A stretch of DNA of 64,000 bases from Opitutaceae bacterium EW11 (GTDB taxonomy: Bacteria; Verrucomicrobiota; Verrucomicrobiia; Opitutales; Opitutaceae): the NCBI GenBank assembly GCA_003054665.1, contig QAYY01000002.1, positions 496,001 through 560,000 on the forward strand, read 5' to 3'. Numbering within the stretch: the stretch's first letter is position 1; each line of letters opens with the position of its first letter. Below are positions 18,425 through 25,888 of this stretch, one piece after another. The translations under genes were made by a program, and so were the position numbers. The notes under the pieces are model-generated. The model saw only the letters and a list, made by a program, of their open reading frames with translations. It was not told the origin of the DNA and did no database searches.

Positions 18425-19693
18425 CTAGCGGGCGGTCCGGCGGACCGCCGCCGAGGGGCGCATGAAATGCCGGAGCAGCAAGCCGGCTGCGAGCGGGTGG
18501 AGGCAGGCGCCGACGTAGAACGGCAGATCGTAGCCGAAGTGGTCGATGATCGTGCCGACAACCGCGTTGAAGCCGATGGACGTCACCCCGCCCAGCGCGC
18601 TCATGATCGCGATGGCGGAGGCGAGCGAGTGGCGCGGCACCAATGCGCCCATGAAAACGGAACTCATGTTCAACCACGTGGCGCACATCACCCAGACCGC
18701 CGTCACGAGGGCGAGCGCAGCGAATTCGCCATGAATCAAAGGGAGGGCGAAGGCGGCGGGAGCCAGCGTGGTGGCGGCGACGATGAGCACGAGGCGCGCC
18801 TTCGGCGCCGCCCAGCCGCGTGTGACGAGGCGGTCGGAAAACGCGCTCAGCAGGAGCGCGGCGCCCATGTACACCAGCGGCGGAATCCAGGTGAGCTGCC
18901 CGACGCGGGCGAGGCTCATGCCGATGCGTTCCTGGAGGAAGGCGGTCTGCCAGTATTGGAAGAAGAACCAGAACGGATCCGAAACGATTCGGGCGAGAAT
19001 GAGAACCCGGACGGACGGAATCGCCCAGAGCTGGCGGAACCTATCAAGCAGTCCGAGGTTCGGCTCCGCGGGAGCCGCGGCCTCGGGTTCCGGCGGAGGG
19101 GGCTCGCCGGCTCGTCGTTGTCCCTGCCACCAGAGCAGGGCGATGACGAAGCCCGAGGCGCCGGGAATCAGGAATGCCCAGCGCCAGCCGAGTCCCAGCG
19201 TGATGGCGGCGACAAAGGGAGGACTGAGGATGTAGGCGGTCTGCTGAACCGTGTTCGCCAGCGAGTAGGCGACTGCGCGGCGGTCGGAAGCGAACCAGGT
19301 GAAGATCGCGAGCGTGATGGAGGGAACCACTCCGGCCTCGGCGATGCCGAGCAGAAGCCGGGCGACGAAGAGCTGCCCGAGCCCGTGGGCGGTGCCGGCC
19401 AGCACGGTCGCCACGGACATGCCGAGCGTGCAGAGCGCGAGGAGGCGCCCGGCGCCGAAGCGGTCGATCCACCCGCCGACGAAAAAATACATCGCCGTGT
19501 ACGGCACCATGAACGCGGTCACGAGGAGGGAGTACCCGGAGTTGCTCAGTCCGAGTTCGCCGCAGATCGTCGCCTTGAGGATGCCGAGAACCGCTCGGTC
19601 GCCGGCGAACAGCGCGAAGATGATGCCGAGCAATCCCAGCAGCCACCAGGCGGCGCGGGGAGAGGTTCGGGCGGTTGTGACGGACGGATTCAT
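18425..19693 (-). CDS. MFS transporter, hexuronate/ACS type
   Basis: This is a 422-residue, 12-helix major facilitator. The N-terminal half has the ACS-family pattern (GIIFALFAGDRAVLGILK, then YTAMYFFVGGWIDRFGAGRL, a motif-A-like loop) and LLGIAEAGVVPS. Such carriers (ExuT/GudP group) import hexuronates or related organic acids by proton symport at the inner membrane. It is the first gene of a two-gene unit with GH28, 12 bases upstream of it, pointing to galacturonate-type uptake. The TonB receptor gene upstream ends in a strong terminator, so this pair probably has its own promoter at 19694-19780. Confidence 0.9.
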   Translation of the reverse strand: MNPSVTTARTSPRAAWWLLGLLGIIFALFAGDRAVLGILKATICGELGLSNSGYSLLVTAFMVPYTAMYFFVGGWIDRFGAGRLLALCTLGMSVATVLAGTAHGLGQLFVARLLLGIAEAGVVPSITLAIFTWFASDRRAVAYSLANTVQQTAYILSPPFVAAITLGLGWRWAFLIPGASGFVIALLWWQGQRRAGEPPPPEPEAAAPAEPNLGLLDRFRQLWAIPSVRVLILARIVSDPFWFFFQYWQTAFLQERIGMSLARVGQLTWIPPLVYMGAALLLSAFSDRLVTRGWAAPKARLVLIVAATTLAPAAFALPLIHGEFAALALVTAVWVMCATWLNMSSVFMGALVPRHSLASAIAIMSALGGVTSIGFNAVVGTIIDHFGYDLPFYVGACLHPLAAGLLLRHFMRPSAAVRRTAR

Positions 19694-19781
19694 TGACCGG
19701 AAAATTCTCGGCGGATTACTCGGTATGATCGACGGGGCCTGGACCTTCGTTCTCGCTCCGCCGCTGGCGCGGGCCCACCTG

Positions 19782-19817
19782 AAAAACGGGCGCGTTGCGG
19801 GAGAGCAACGCGCCCGT
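19782..19817 (-). terminator. Rho-independent terminator of the TonB receptor gene
   Basis: A perfect 13-bp stem, ACGGGCGCGTTGC paired with GCAACGCGCCCGT, surrounds a six-base loop. On the minus strand the stem is followed by TTTTT (plus-strand A run at 19782-19786). It lies about 50 bases past the receptor stop. Confidence 0.9.
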
Positions 19818-19864
19818 GGGCGAGGAATGACTGCGCGTTGGGTCGGAGTGACCCTGGAAGTGGC

Positions 19865-22183
19865 TTAGAACTTGTAGGTGACGGAACCGGAGAAGTTGCG
19901 GGGATTACCGATGTAGACGGAGGTGCGGGTCTGGCTCGCCGCGTAGTCCTCCTTGTCGAGGAGATTGTTGACCGCCAGGCGATAGGTCCAGGCGCCGCGC
20001 GTGTAGCTGGCGTTGGCGTCGACCAGCGTGCGGGCGGGCAGGTAGAACGACGGCTGGTTCGCGATGATGACGGTGCTGGTGGAGGCGGAGGTGAAGCCCG
20101 AAGCCTGGTCGCCGGCGCGTTTGCCGAGGTAGTTGGCTCCGAGCGAGAGGGCGAGGCCCTTGGCCCGGCCGGTCTTGAATTCGTACCGCAAATACGCCGC
20201 GCCGGACTTTTCGGCGGCTCCGCGGAACGGGACGTCGTAGGCGTCGCGGTTCTTGGAGTCGTTGTAGTTGGCGATCAGCGACAGGCTCTTCGTCAGGCTG
20301 GCGGTGATCTGGTACTCCCACCCGGTGGCGACGCGGTCGGTGAGAATCGCGGGAAGGACGACGGGCGGCGGCGGCGAGGTCAGGTTGGCGGGATTGGCCA
20401 GCGCGTAGTTGCTCTGGTTGATCTCGTAGTAGGCCACCGAGAACATCAGGCGGTTGTCGAAGAGCTGGATCTTGCCGCCGAATTCATCCTGCTTTCCGAC
20501 GGAGAACGTGATGTCGCGGCCGTCCTGCGCGAAGCGATCGTAGACGGACTGGAAGTTCGTGGTGGGAACGGCGCTTTCGGAGTGCCCGTAGTACAGCGAG
20601 GCGTAGGACACGGGTTTCACGACGAGGCCATAGTTGAACGTCGTCTCGTTGCCGTCGCCCGAATACATCCGGCCGGGAATGCCGGTTTGAGCCGCGGTGG
20701 AGATCTTGGAGCCAAAGTAGCCGTTGAACGAGAGGTTGGCGACTCCGGCGGAGGCGATGACACGCTTGTTGAAGAACTCGGCCTTTTCGGTGAGGTAGAA
20801 CTGCATGCGGCTGAGTTCGCGGCGGCGCGCATTGCTCAGGGTTGCGGCGGGAACCGGGGCGGTCGTGTCCTCCACGAAATTGTCGACGCTGAACGGCTTG
20901 GCCGTCCAGTTGCGGGCGTCCTGGTTCTGGTGCTCGAAGCCATAGGCGAAACCGGTCATGGTGGTGGTTTCAACGCCGCCGATTCCGGCGGTGTAGACCC
21001 AGTCGTTCTGGAGGTCCCGGTAGCGGAGGTGCTGGTTGGAGCTGGAGCCGGTATGGTTGAACGTGTGGCTGAGCGCAGGAGCCGCGGTGTAGGCGTAGGG
21101 CGCGGAATTCGAGTAGATGCGCCCACCTTCCCAGAGGCCGGTGAGGGGGTTGCGCGAGCCGCCTTGGGTGCTGGCGCCCCAGCCGAAGCCCGAGTCGGGC
21201 GTGGCTTCCTCGGTCACGCGGCCGGCCACACGGACGGAAAGCCGGTCGTTGATCGCGGAGGTGAAGAAGAACGTGCCGGTGTGCGACTCGACGCGGCGGA
21301 ACTGATATTGATCGTTCAACGCGGCAGAGAAGTCGGTCGGAATGGCGTTCCAGAGCTTGAAGGTGTCGTTCGTGCCGACGGAGGGATCGACGAGGACACC
21401 CTCCAGTGCGGTGGTCTTGAAGTTGTAGTATTCGTACCGGAACGTGATCTGGGCGTTGTTCGCAACGCGCCAGGTCAGCGACGGTGCGACGAAGGTGGAC
21501 TTGCGGAAGGAGTTCCAGGTGTATCCGTCGGAATCGTGGAAGGAGGCGACGACACGATAGGCGAGTTTCTTGGAGGAGCCGAGCGGGCCGGTGGAGTCGA
21601 GTTCGACGCGGTTGGAATCGTACTGCCCGGCCTGAACCGTGATCGAATTCGCGGCTTTGAACTGCGGGCGCTTGGAAACGAGGTTGATCGTGCCGCCCGG
21701 GACACCCGTGGGCTGAAGCAGGGCGTCGGGCCCCTTGATGACCTCGATGCGTTCGATGCCCACCGTGTCGTAATTGGCCTGATCGCTCCAGGAGAAGCCG
21801 TCGACCCGGCGGCCGTCGGACTGGAAGCCGCGGATGTTCACGCGGTCGAGACCGTTGGGGATGGTGGCTTCAGAAACACCGGCGACGTATTTCGCGACGT
21901 CGAGAACGCGCAAGGTGCCTACATCCTCGATGAAGTCGCGCGTGAGCACGGCGACGGTGGCCGGCGTATCCATCAAGTTGGCACGGATGCGGCCGCCCGA
22001 GGCGGCTTCTTCGGCTTGATAGCGGCCGGGCAGCGAGGTCGAAACTTCAAAGGGGGAGAGAACGATCAAGTCCTCGTCGGTGGAGGAAGCGGAGCCTGCC
22101 GTTTTGTTGGTTTGTGCGAAAACGAGCGGGGCGGGGGCGAGCGCGAGCGCAAGAAGGAGCGCGGAGGGGAAGCGTCTGTTCAT
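19865..22183 (-). CDS. TonB-dependent outer-membrane receptor
   Basis: A 772-residue receptor has a signal peptide (MNRRFPSALLLALALAPAPLVFAQ) and a TonB-box-like LIVLSPFEVSTSLPG. The plug domain runs from DTPATVAVLTRDFIEDVG to IEVIKGPDALLQPTGVPGG, and a long beta-barrel ends in the C-terminal motif YIGNPRNFSGSVTYKF. Siderophore-type plug blocks are evident, but members in these bacteria may also carry glycans. There is no SusD partner. The ATG at 22183 is chosen at the signal peptide, although the frame is open to 22336. The neighbours are a tandem DUF1080 protein upstream and MFS-GH28 downstream, consistent with plant-glycan uptake, but cargo is not provable here. Confidence 0.93.
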   Translation of the reverse strand: MNRRFPSALLLALALAPAPLVFAQTNKTAGSASSTDEDLIVLSPFEVSTSLPGRYQAEEAASGGRIRANLMDTPATVAVLTRDFIEDVGTLRVLDVAKYVAGVSEATIPNGLDRVNIRGFQSDGRRVDGFSWSDQANYDTVGIERIEVIKGPDALLQPTGVPGGTINLVSKRPQFKAANSITVQAGQYDSNRVELDSTGPLGSSKKLAYRVVASFHDSDGYTWNSFRKSTFVAPSLTWRVANNAQITFRYEYYNFKTTALEGVLVDPSVGTNDTFKLWNAIPTDFSAALNDQYQFRRVESHTGTFFFTSAINDRLSVRVAGRVTEEATPDSGFGWGASTQGGSRNPLTGLWEGGRIYSNSAPYAYTAAPALSHTFNHTGSSSNQHLRYRDLQNDWVYTAGIGGVETTTMTGFAYGFEHQNQDARNWTAKPFSVDNFVEDTTAPVPAATLSNARRRELSRMQFYLTEKAEFFNKRVIASAGVANLSFNGYFGSKISTAAQTGIPGRMYSGDGNETTFNYGLVVKPVSYASLYYGHSESAVPTTNFQSVYDRFAQDGRDITFSVGKQDEFGGKIQLFDNRLMFSVAYYEINQSNYALANPANLTSPPPPVVLPAILTDRVATGWEYQITASLTKSLSLIANYNDSKNRDAYDVPFRGAAEKSGAAYLRYEFKTGRAKGLALSLGANYLGKRAGDQASGFTSASTSTVIIANQPSFYLPARTLVDANASYTRGAWTYRLAVNNLLDKEDYAASQTRTSVYIGNPRNFSGSVTYKF

Positions 22184-22528
22184 GTTCTTCAGGAGTAATC
22201 CCCTAGGGGTGAGGGGGCTTGGTTCGGAGGTGGGGTGCGTGCACGCTAACCGCACGCTATGCCCTGGAAACCCAAGTACGGCGGTGGAGGCAATTGCCCG
22301 CCTGTGCGCCTCGTCGCACAAACCCGGGCGGAGCACTCGCCTGGAAGAGGTGGTTGCGAGCGGGGGACGCGCCGACCCGCCGACGCGGGGAGCCGTGGCT
22401 GCGAGTGCGCACCGATCGCGGGTGCTACAGAGGCCGTTGCGCCAGCCCTGGCGCGTCCAGGCAAATCCGGAACCGTCTGCGGCCTCGCCGGCGTTTCCGC
22501 CTGTGGGCGAACGGCGGATCGATGTCGG
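22184..22528. other. Intergenic region upstream of the TonB receptor
   Basis: This 345-base stretch shows no credible gene on either strand and no homology that I recognise. It must carry the receptor promoter. The only feature noted is the 10-base palindrome at 22200-22209. Confidence 0.5.
22200..22209. promoter_or_regulatory. Palindrome CCCCTAGGGG in receptor leader
   Basis: A perfect 10-base palindrome lies 17 bases upstream of the receptor start codon. It could be an operator half-site or an RNA structure near the ribosome site. It may be chance in GC-rich DNA; only one copy was noticed. Confidence 0.2.
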
Positions 22529-23938
22529 TCACTTCGCCGACAAGTCCCGGAGCTTGATGCTCTGGAAGGAGACCTCGTTGCCGTGGTCCTGCAGGAGGAG
22601 GTGCCCGTCCTGCCATTCGCCGAACCCGGGGATCGTATGGTATTTGCTCCGAGCGACGGCGTCCCGGAATGCGGCCGATCCTCGCTCGTATTCGGCGACT
22701 TTCCGGCCGTTCAGCCAGTGTTCGACGTGGCGGCCCCGGCAGACGATCCGGGCCGTATTCCATTCGCCGATGGGGTTGGGGCGTTTCGCCGCGGACGCGG
22801 GGATCAGGTCATAGACGGACGCCAGGGTGCGGTCTCCGTCGCGACCGAGCTTGGCGTCCGGATGCCGTTCGTCGTCGAGAATCTGATACTCGAGCCCGAT
22901 CGCCGATCCGGTCTGGGCCTTCGCTCCGGAACCGGTGATGGGATCGAGGTTGGGCTGGACGAAATACTTCACCCCGCTGTTCGCGCCCGGCGTGATCCGA
23001 AAATCCAGGCGGAGTTCAAAATCTGAATACCGCCGGATCGTGATGATGTCGCCGCCGGCGCTGGATTCGGCTCCGCCGGACGCGAGCACCGTCAGCACGC
23101 CGTCCCGGATCGTCCATCCCGACTTGGGGAACGTATCGGTCCGTGCCCCGCGCCAGCCTTCGCCGTCGACTCCGTTCCAGAGCAGCGTCCAGCCCTCGGC
23201 CTTTTCCGCTTCGCTCAGCGTGTTGGCCATGGGTTTCAGCCGGAGATTCCGCCACCGCACCTGGGCGCCGGCCAGAGACGCGTCGCTACCGATCGAATGG
23301 ACCTGCAGCGCAATGAAACCGCGGGGCGTCATCGCGTCGCGCAGGACGGCGCAGGGCTGGCCGTTCAACCACGTCCGCAGGGAATCGCCAATCGCTTCGA
23401 CCCGCACGTGGTTCCAGTCGCCGGGCCTGAAGAGCTTGCGGCCTTGGGCGCTGAACGCCTGCCCCTGGGATCCCTTTTCGCCGTCGCTGGGGAAGAGCCA
23501 GCCGCGTCTTGCTTCGTCGTAGATTCCCGCGGTCCACAAGCGGCCGCGTTTCACGTCGGGATCGATCTCGATCTGGTAGCCGTGCACGCGCCCGGCGGGA
23601 ATCGTGATCGATCGACCGTCCCAATCGGTCCGCGTCTCGGCATCGAAGGACTGGCTGCGGATCTGCACGCCGGAGTTGAGCCGCGGATCGACCTGAAAGT
23701 CGTATTCCAGGACGAAGTCGCCGAACGTGCGCTTCGTGCAGAGAAAGCTGTTGGGCGTATTCGGCACGCTGGTACCGACGATCTCGTCTCCGCGGACCTC
23801 AAACCTGGCCGAGCCGCCTTTCTGGGACCAGTCCGAGAGGTCTTTTCCGTTGAACAGCGGAATCCAGCCGGCTCCGGCCGGAGCTGCGGCGGCCAGAATC
23901 GGAGCGACCAGGAGCATGAGAAGGGGAAGGAGTTTCAT
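22529..23938 (-). CDS. Secreted protein with two DUF1080 (3-keto-disaccharide hydrolase) domains
   Basis: The 469-residue protein has a signal peptide (MKLLPLLMLLVAPILAAAAP) and two concanavalin-like DUF1080 repeats. The first starts WIPLFNGKDLSDWSQKGG (about 20-235) and the second WTLLWNGVDGEGWRGA (about 245-465). Each has the family's NSGV(Q/K) strand (LNSGVQIRSQ, ANSGVKYFVQ) and a second edge strand (GYQIEIDPD, GLEYQILDDE). DUF1080 members include 3-keto-glycoside hydrolases acting after glycoside 3-oxidation, and many are uncharacterised. A GTG three codons upstream (23947) is an alternative start. The gene precedes the receptor on the same strand. Confidence 0.9.
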   Translation of the reverse strand: MKLLPLLMLLVAPILAAAAPAGAGWIPLFNGKDLSDWSQKGGSARFEVRGDEIVGTSVPNTPNSFLCTKRTFGDFVLEYDFQVDPRLNSGVQIRSQSFDAETRTDWDGRSITIPAGRVHGYQIEIDPDVKRGRLWTAGIYDEARRGWLFPSDGEKGSQGQAFSAQGRKLFRPGDWNHVRVEAIGDSLRTWLNGQPCAVLRDAMTPRGFIALQVHSIGSDASLAGAQVRWRNLRLKPMANTLSEAEKAEGWTLLWNGVDGEGWRGARTDTFPKSGWTIRDGVLTVLASGGAESSAGGDIITIRRYSDFELRLDFRITPGANSGVKYFVQPNLDPITGSGAKAQTGSAIGLEYQILDDERHPDAKLGRDGDRTLASVYDLIPASAAKRPNPIGEWNTARIVCRGRHVEHWLNGRKVAEYERGSAAFRDAVARSKYHTIPGFGEWQDGHLLLQDHGNEVSFQSIKLRDLSAK

Positions 23939-24269
23939 GGGGAGCACCTTGAGCGTTGGGGACAGCCTCTAGGTAGCCGATTCCCGCTGAACGGCAACGT
24001 CCTCCCCCAGAAGCCGGCGCGTCGAAAGAGACGCCCCTGCTTCCCGCTGTCGGCGAAGCGGAGCTCGTCGCGTTCGGGTCGGGAGATCCCGCCGCCGTGG
24101 GGCCGCTAGCCGACTCGCAGACGAACGCTTTCCAGGAAAGACGGCTCGCGATCGGCCGCCCGAGCAGAGCCGGTGGCTAACGTTGCCCAACGTCCGGTGT
24201 CTGGCCGACCGGCTTTGTGAGCACGTGAAAGGGCACGTGAGCTTGGTTCAAGTTTCCCCCGGGGGGCAC
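23939..24269. other. Intergenic region carrying an araC relic
   Basis: Between the DUF1080 start and the sulfatase stop lie 331 bases without an intact gene. The part at 24149-24215 is a recognisable fragment of an AraC gene end, listed separately. The rest shows nothing I recognise and should include the DUF1080 promoter. Confidence 0.6.
24149..24215 (-). pseudogene. Relic of the 3' end of an AraC-family regulator gene
   Basis: Read on the minus strand this encodes ARHRTLGNVSHRLCSGG, against AKYRTLVNVSNRLRPGG at the C-terminus of the intact AraC protein at 43333-44154. The DNA match is 54 of 65 bases from 24149 against 43330. The stop codon TGA of the intact gene is CGA here, and similarity breaks down with an indel just upstream, so this is a decayed fragment. 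The two copies are in the same orientation and bracket the sulfatase block. Confidence 0.7.
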
Positions 24270-25775
24270 TCAGTTACCAGGCGAGGTGCGCCGGAGCAGG
24301 GCTTCGAGGTCCGCCACGGCGGGATCGGCGAGGCTTTTCATCCAGGCGAGTGTCTCGCGGCGGGATTTCTCCAACTCCGCGCGATATTGGGGATCGTCGA
24401 CCAAGTTGTGGAGCGCGTGGGGATCGTTCTGGAGATCGTAGAGTTCCTCGGGCGCGCGGTGGATCAGCATCTCGACGCGAGCGGCGAGGGTCGGATCGTC
24501 GGCTGCGGCGGTCTTCATGGCTTCGAAGGTCAGACCGATCATCGATTCGGAGCGGTAGGTTTTCTTGCCGTCGGCCCAGGCGTTAAAGATGTAACCGAAA
24601 CGCGCGCTCTGACGGCATCGCATCACGTAGGAGGTCTTCGTCACCGTGTCGTTGTAGCAGGTGAAAACGTGGTCGCGGTCGAGTTCGGTGCCTCCTCGCA
24701 GGATCGGCAACAGCGAGCGGCCTTGCAGGCCGTCCGGTATCGGAACTGCGGTTGCTTCGAGCAGCGTGGGCATGAGATCGACCGCGGAGACGAAGTTGGT
24801 CTGGTCCTGCGAATCGGGTTCGGTTTTCCCTGGCCAGCGGATGATCAGCGGGGTGCGTGTGCTCGTGAGATAGCAATTGCTTTTGGCGAACGGCAGCGAG
24901 ACGCCGTTGTCGCTCAGGAAGACGACGATCGTATTGGACTCCAAACCGCTGTCGCGGAGCGCATCGAGGATTCGTCCGACGGTGAGGTCGGCGCGGCGGG
25001 CGCCGGTGTAGTATTGCGCGACTTCTTTGCGCACATTCGGCAGGTCGGGAAGGAATCCGAATACAGGTACCTCGTCTGGCGAATAGACGCGACTCGGCGT
25101 CGGAATCTCGAAGGGCGGTGCCTCACCGGCGTCGCGGGCGTCTTCCGATTGGCCGGAGGCGCTGCGCGCGACTTGCTTGCCGAGGAGTTCTCGTTCGCGA
25201 TTGGCGCCGGGCCACGGACGGTGCGGGTCGTGCGAGTTGGCCATAAGGAAGAACGGGCGTCCACTGACCTTGGCTTGCGCGATAAACTCGCCAGTGAGTG
25301 CGTAGTAGCGCTCGGGATCTCGGCCGGCGCCGAGTTCATGCAGGTCGTGCTGGACGTCCCACGGGAATTTCTCCGCGGGTTTCAGGTGCGAAACTTTGCC
25401 GAGGATGCCGAGTTGGTAACCGTGCTCTTTGAGCCGTTCTTGCAGCGTGACGACGTTGGGCTTCACCGGGTAGAAGCCGGTTGCGCCATTCACTGCGGGG
25501 AAGCTGCCGGTCATCATACATTCGCGGCTCGGTTGGCAGACGGCGACGGCAACATGCGCGCGAGTGAAGCGGCGACCTTCGCGCGCGAGGCGATCGATAT
25601 TCGGCGTGATACCTGCGACGGTGCCGCCGAAGCATCCCGGCGTGTCGTGGTTCATGTCGTCGACGGTGATGAAGAGAATGTTCGGGTGCGGTGTCGTTTC
25701 GGCGCAGACCCTCGAAGGGACAAGCGCGGCGAAAAACACAGTGACTAAGGCAGCGACGGAGAGCGCGCGTTTCAT
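24270..25775 (-). CDS. Secreted type I sulfatase, heparan N-sulfatase-like (S1_8-like)
   Basis: The 501-residue protein has a signal peptide (MKRALSVAALVTVFFAALVP) and the alkaline-phosphatase-type sulfatase fold. Metal residues D39/D40 occur in FITVDDMNHDTPGC, and the formylglycine signature is CQPSR with Cys80. Other active-site blocks are GKVSHLKP, NSHDPHRPW and VVFLSDNGVSL. The overall pattern resembles N-sulfoglucosamine sulfohydrolase, but the sulfoester position on the substrate is not certain. It needs conversion of Cys80 to formylglycine by a maturase not seen in the window. It is downstream of the TonB receptor gene on the same strand but separated from it by a terminator. Confidence 0.93.
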   Translation of the reverse strand: MKRALSVAALVTVFFAALVPSRVCAETTPHPNILFITVDDMNHDTPGCFGGTVAGITPNIDRLAREGRRFTRAHVAVAVCQPSRECMMTGSFPAVNGATGFYPVKPNVVTLQERLKEHGYQLGILGKVSHLKPAEKFPWDVQHDLHELGAGRDPERYYALTGEFIAQAKVSGRPFFLMANSHDPHRPWPGANRERELLGKQVARSASGQSEDARDAGEAPPFEIPTPSRVYSPDEVPVFGFLPDLPNVRKEVAQYYTGARRADLTVGRILDALRDSGLESNTIVVFLSDNGVSLPFAKSNCYLTSTRTPLIIRWPGKTEPDSQDQTNFVSAVDLMPTLLEATAVPIPDGLQGRSLLPILRGGTELDRDHVFTCYNDTVTKTSYVMRCRQSARFGYIFNAWADGKKTYRSESMIGLTFEAMKTAAADDPTLAARVEMLIHRAPEELYDLQNDPHALHNLVDDPQYRAELEKSRRETLAWMKSLADPAVADLEALLRRTSPGN

Positions 25776-25825
25776 GGAACAGGAGGTGTCGGGGTTAGCC
25801 CCGCGGAATCAGACGCATGCGGGAG

Positions 25826-25863
25826 AAAGAAAAACGGTGCGTCGGACGATTCCGGCGCACCGT
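25826..25863 (-). terminator. Rho-independent terminator of the second TonB receptor gene
   Basis: The stem ACGGTGCGTCGGA pairs with TCCGGCGCACCGT (13 bp, one mismatch) around a CGAT loop. On the minus strand it is followed by TTTTTCTTTC. It lies 26 bases past the receptor stop and separates the receptor from the sulfatase gene. Confidence 0.88.
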
Positions 25864-25888
25864 GAAAGCTATCGCTGACGAACCGGGA

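Noticed and set aside
19838-22198. A 786-codon plus-strand frame opposite the TonB receptor gene
   Set aside because: It is a low-complexity Gly/Val/Arg/Ala-rich antisense shadow of the receptor frame, without any domain. The minus-strand product has a signal peptide, plug and barrel.
24243-24260. GGTTCAAGTTTCCCCC, resembling a tRNA T-arm
   Set aside because: No acceptor, D or anticodon arms can be folded around it.
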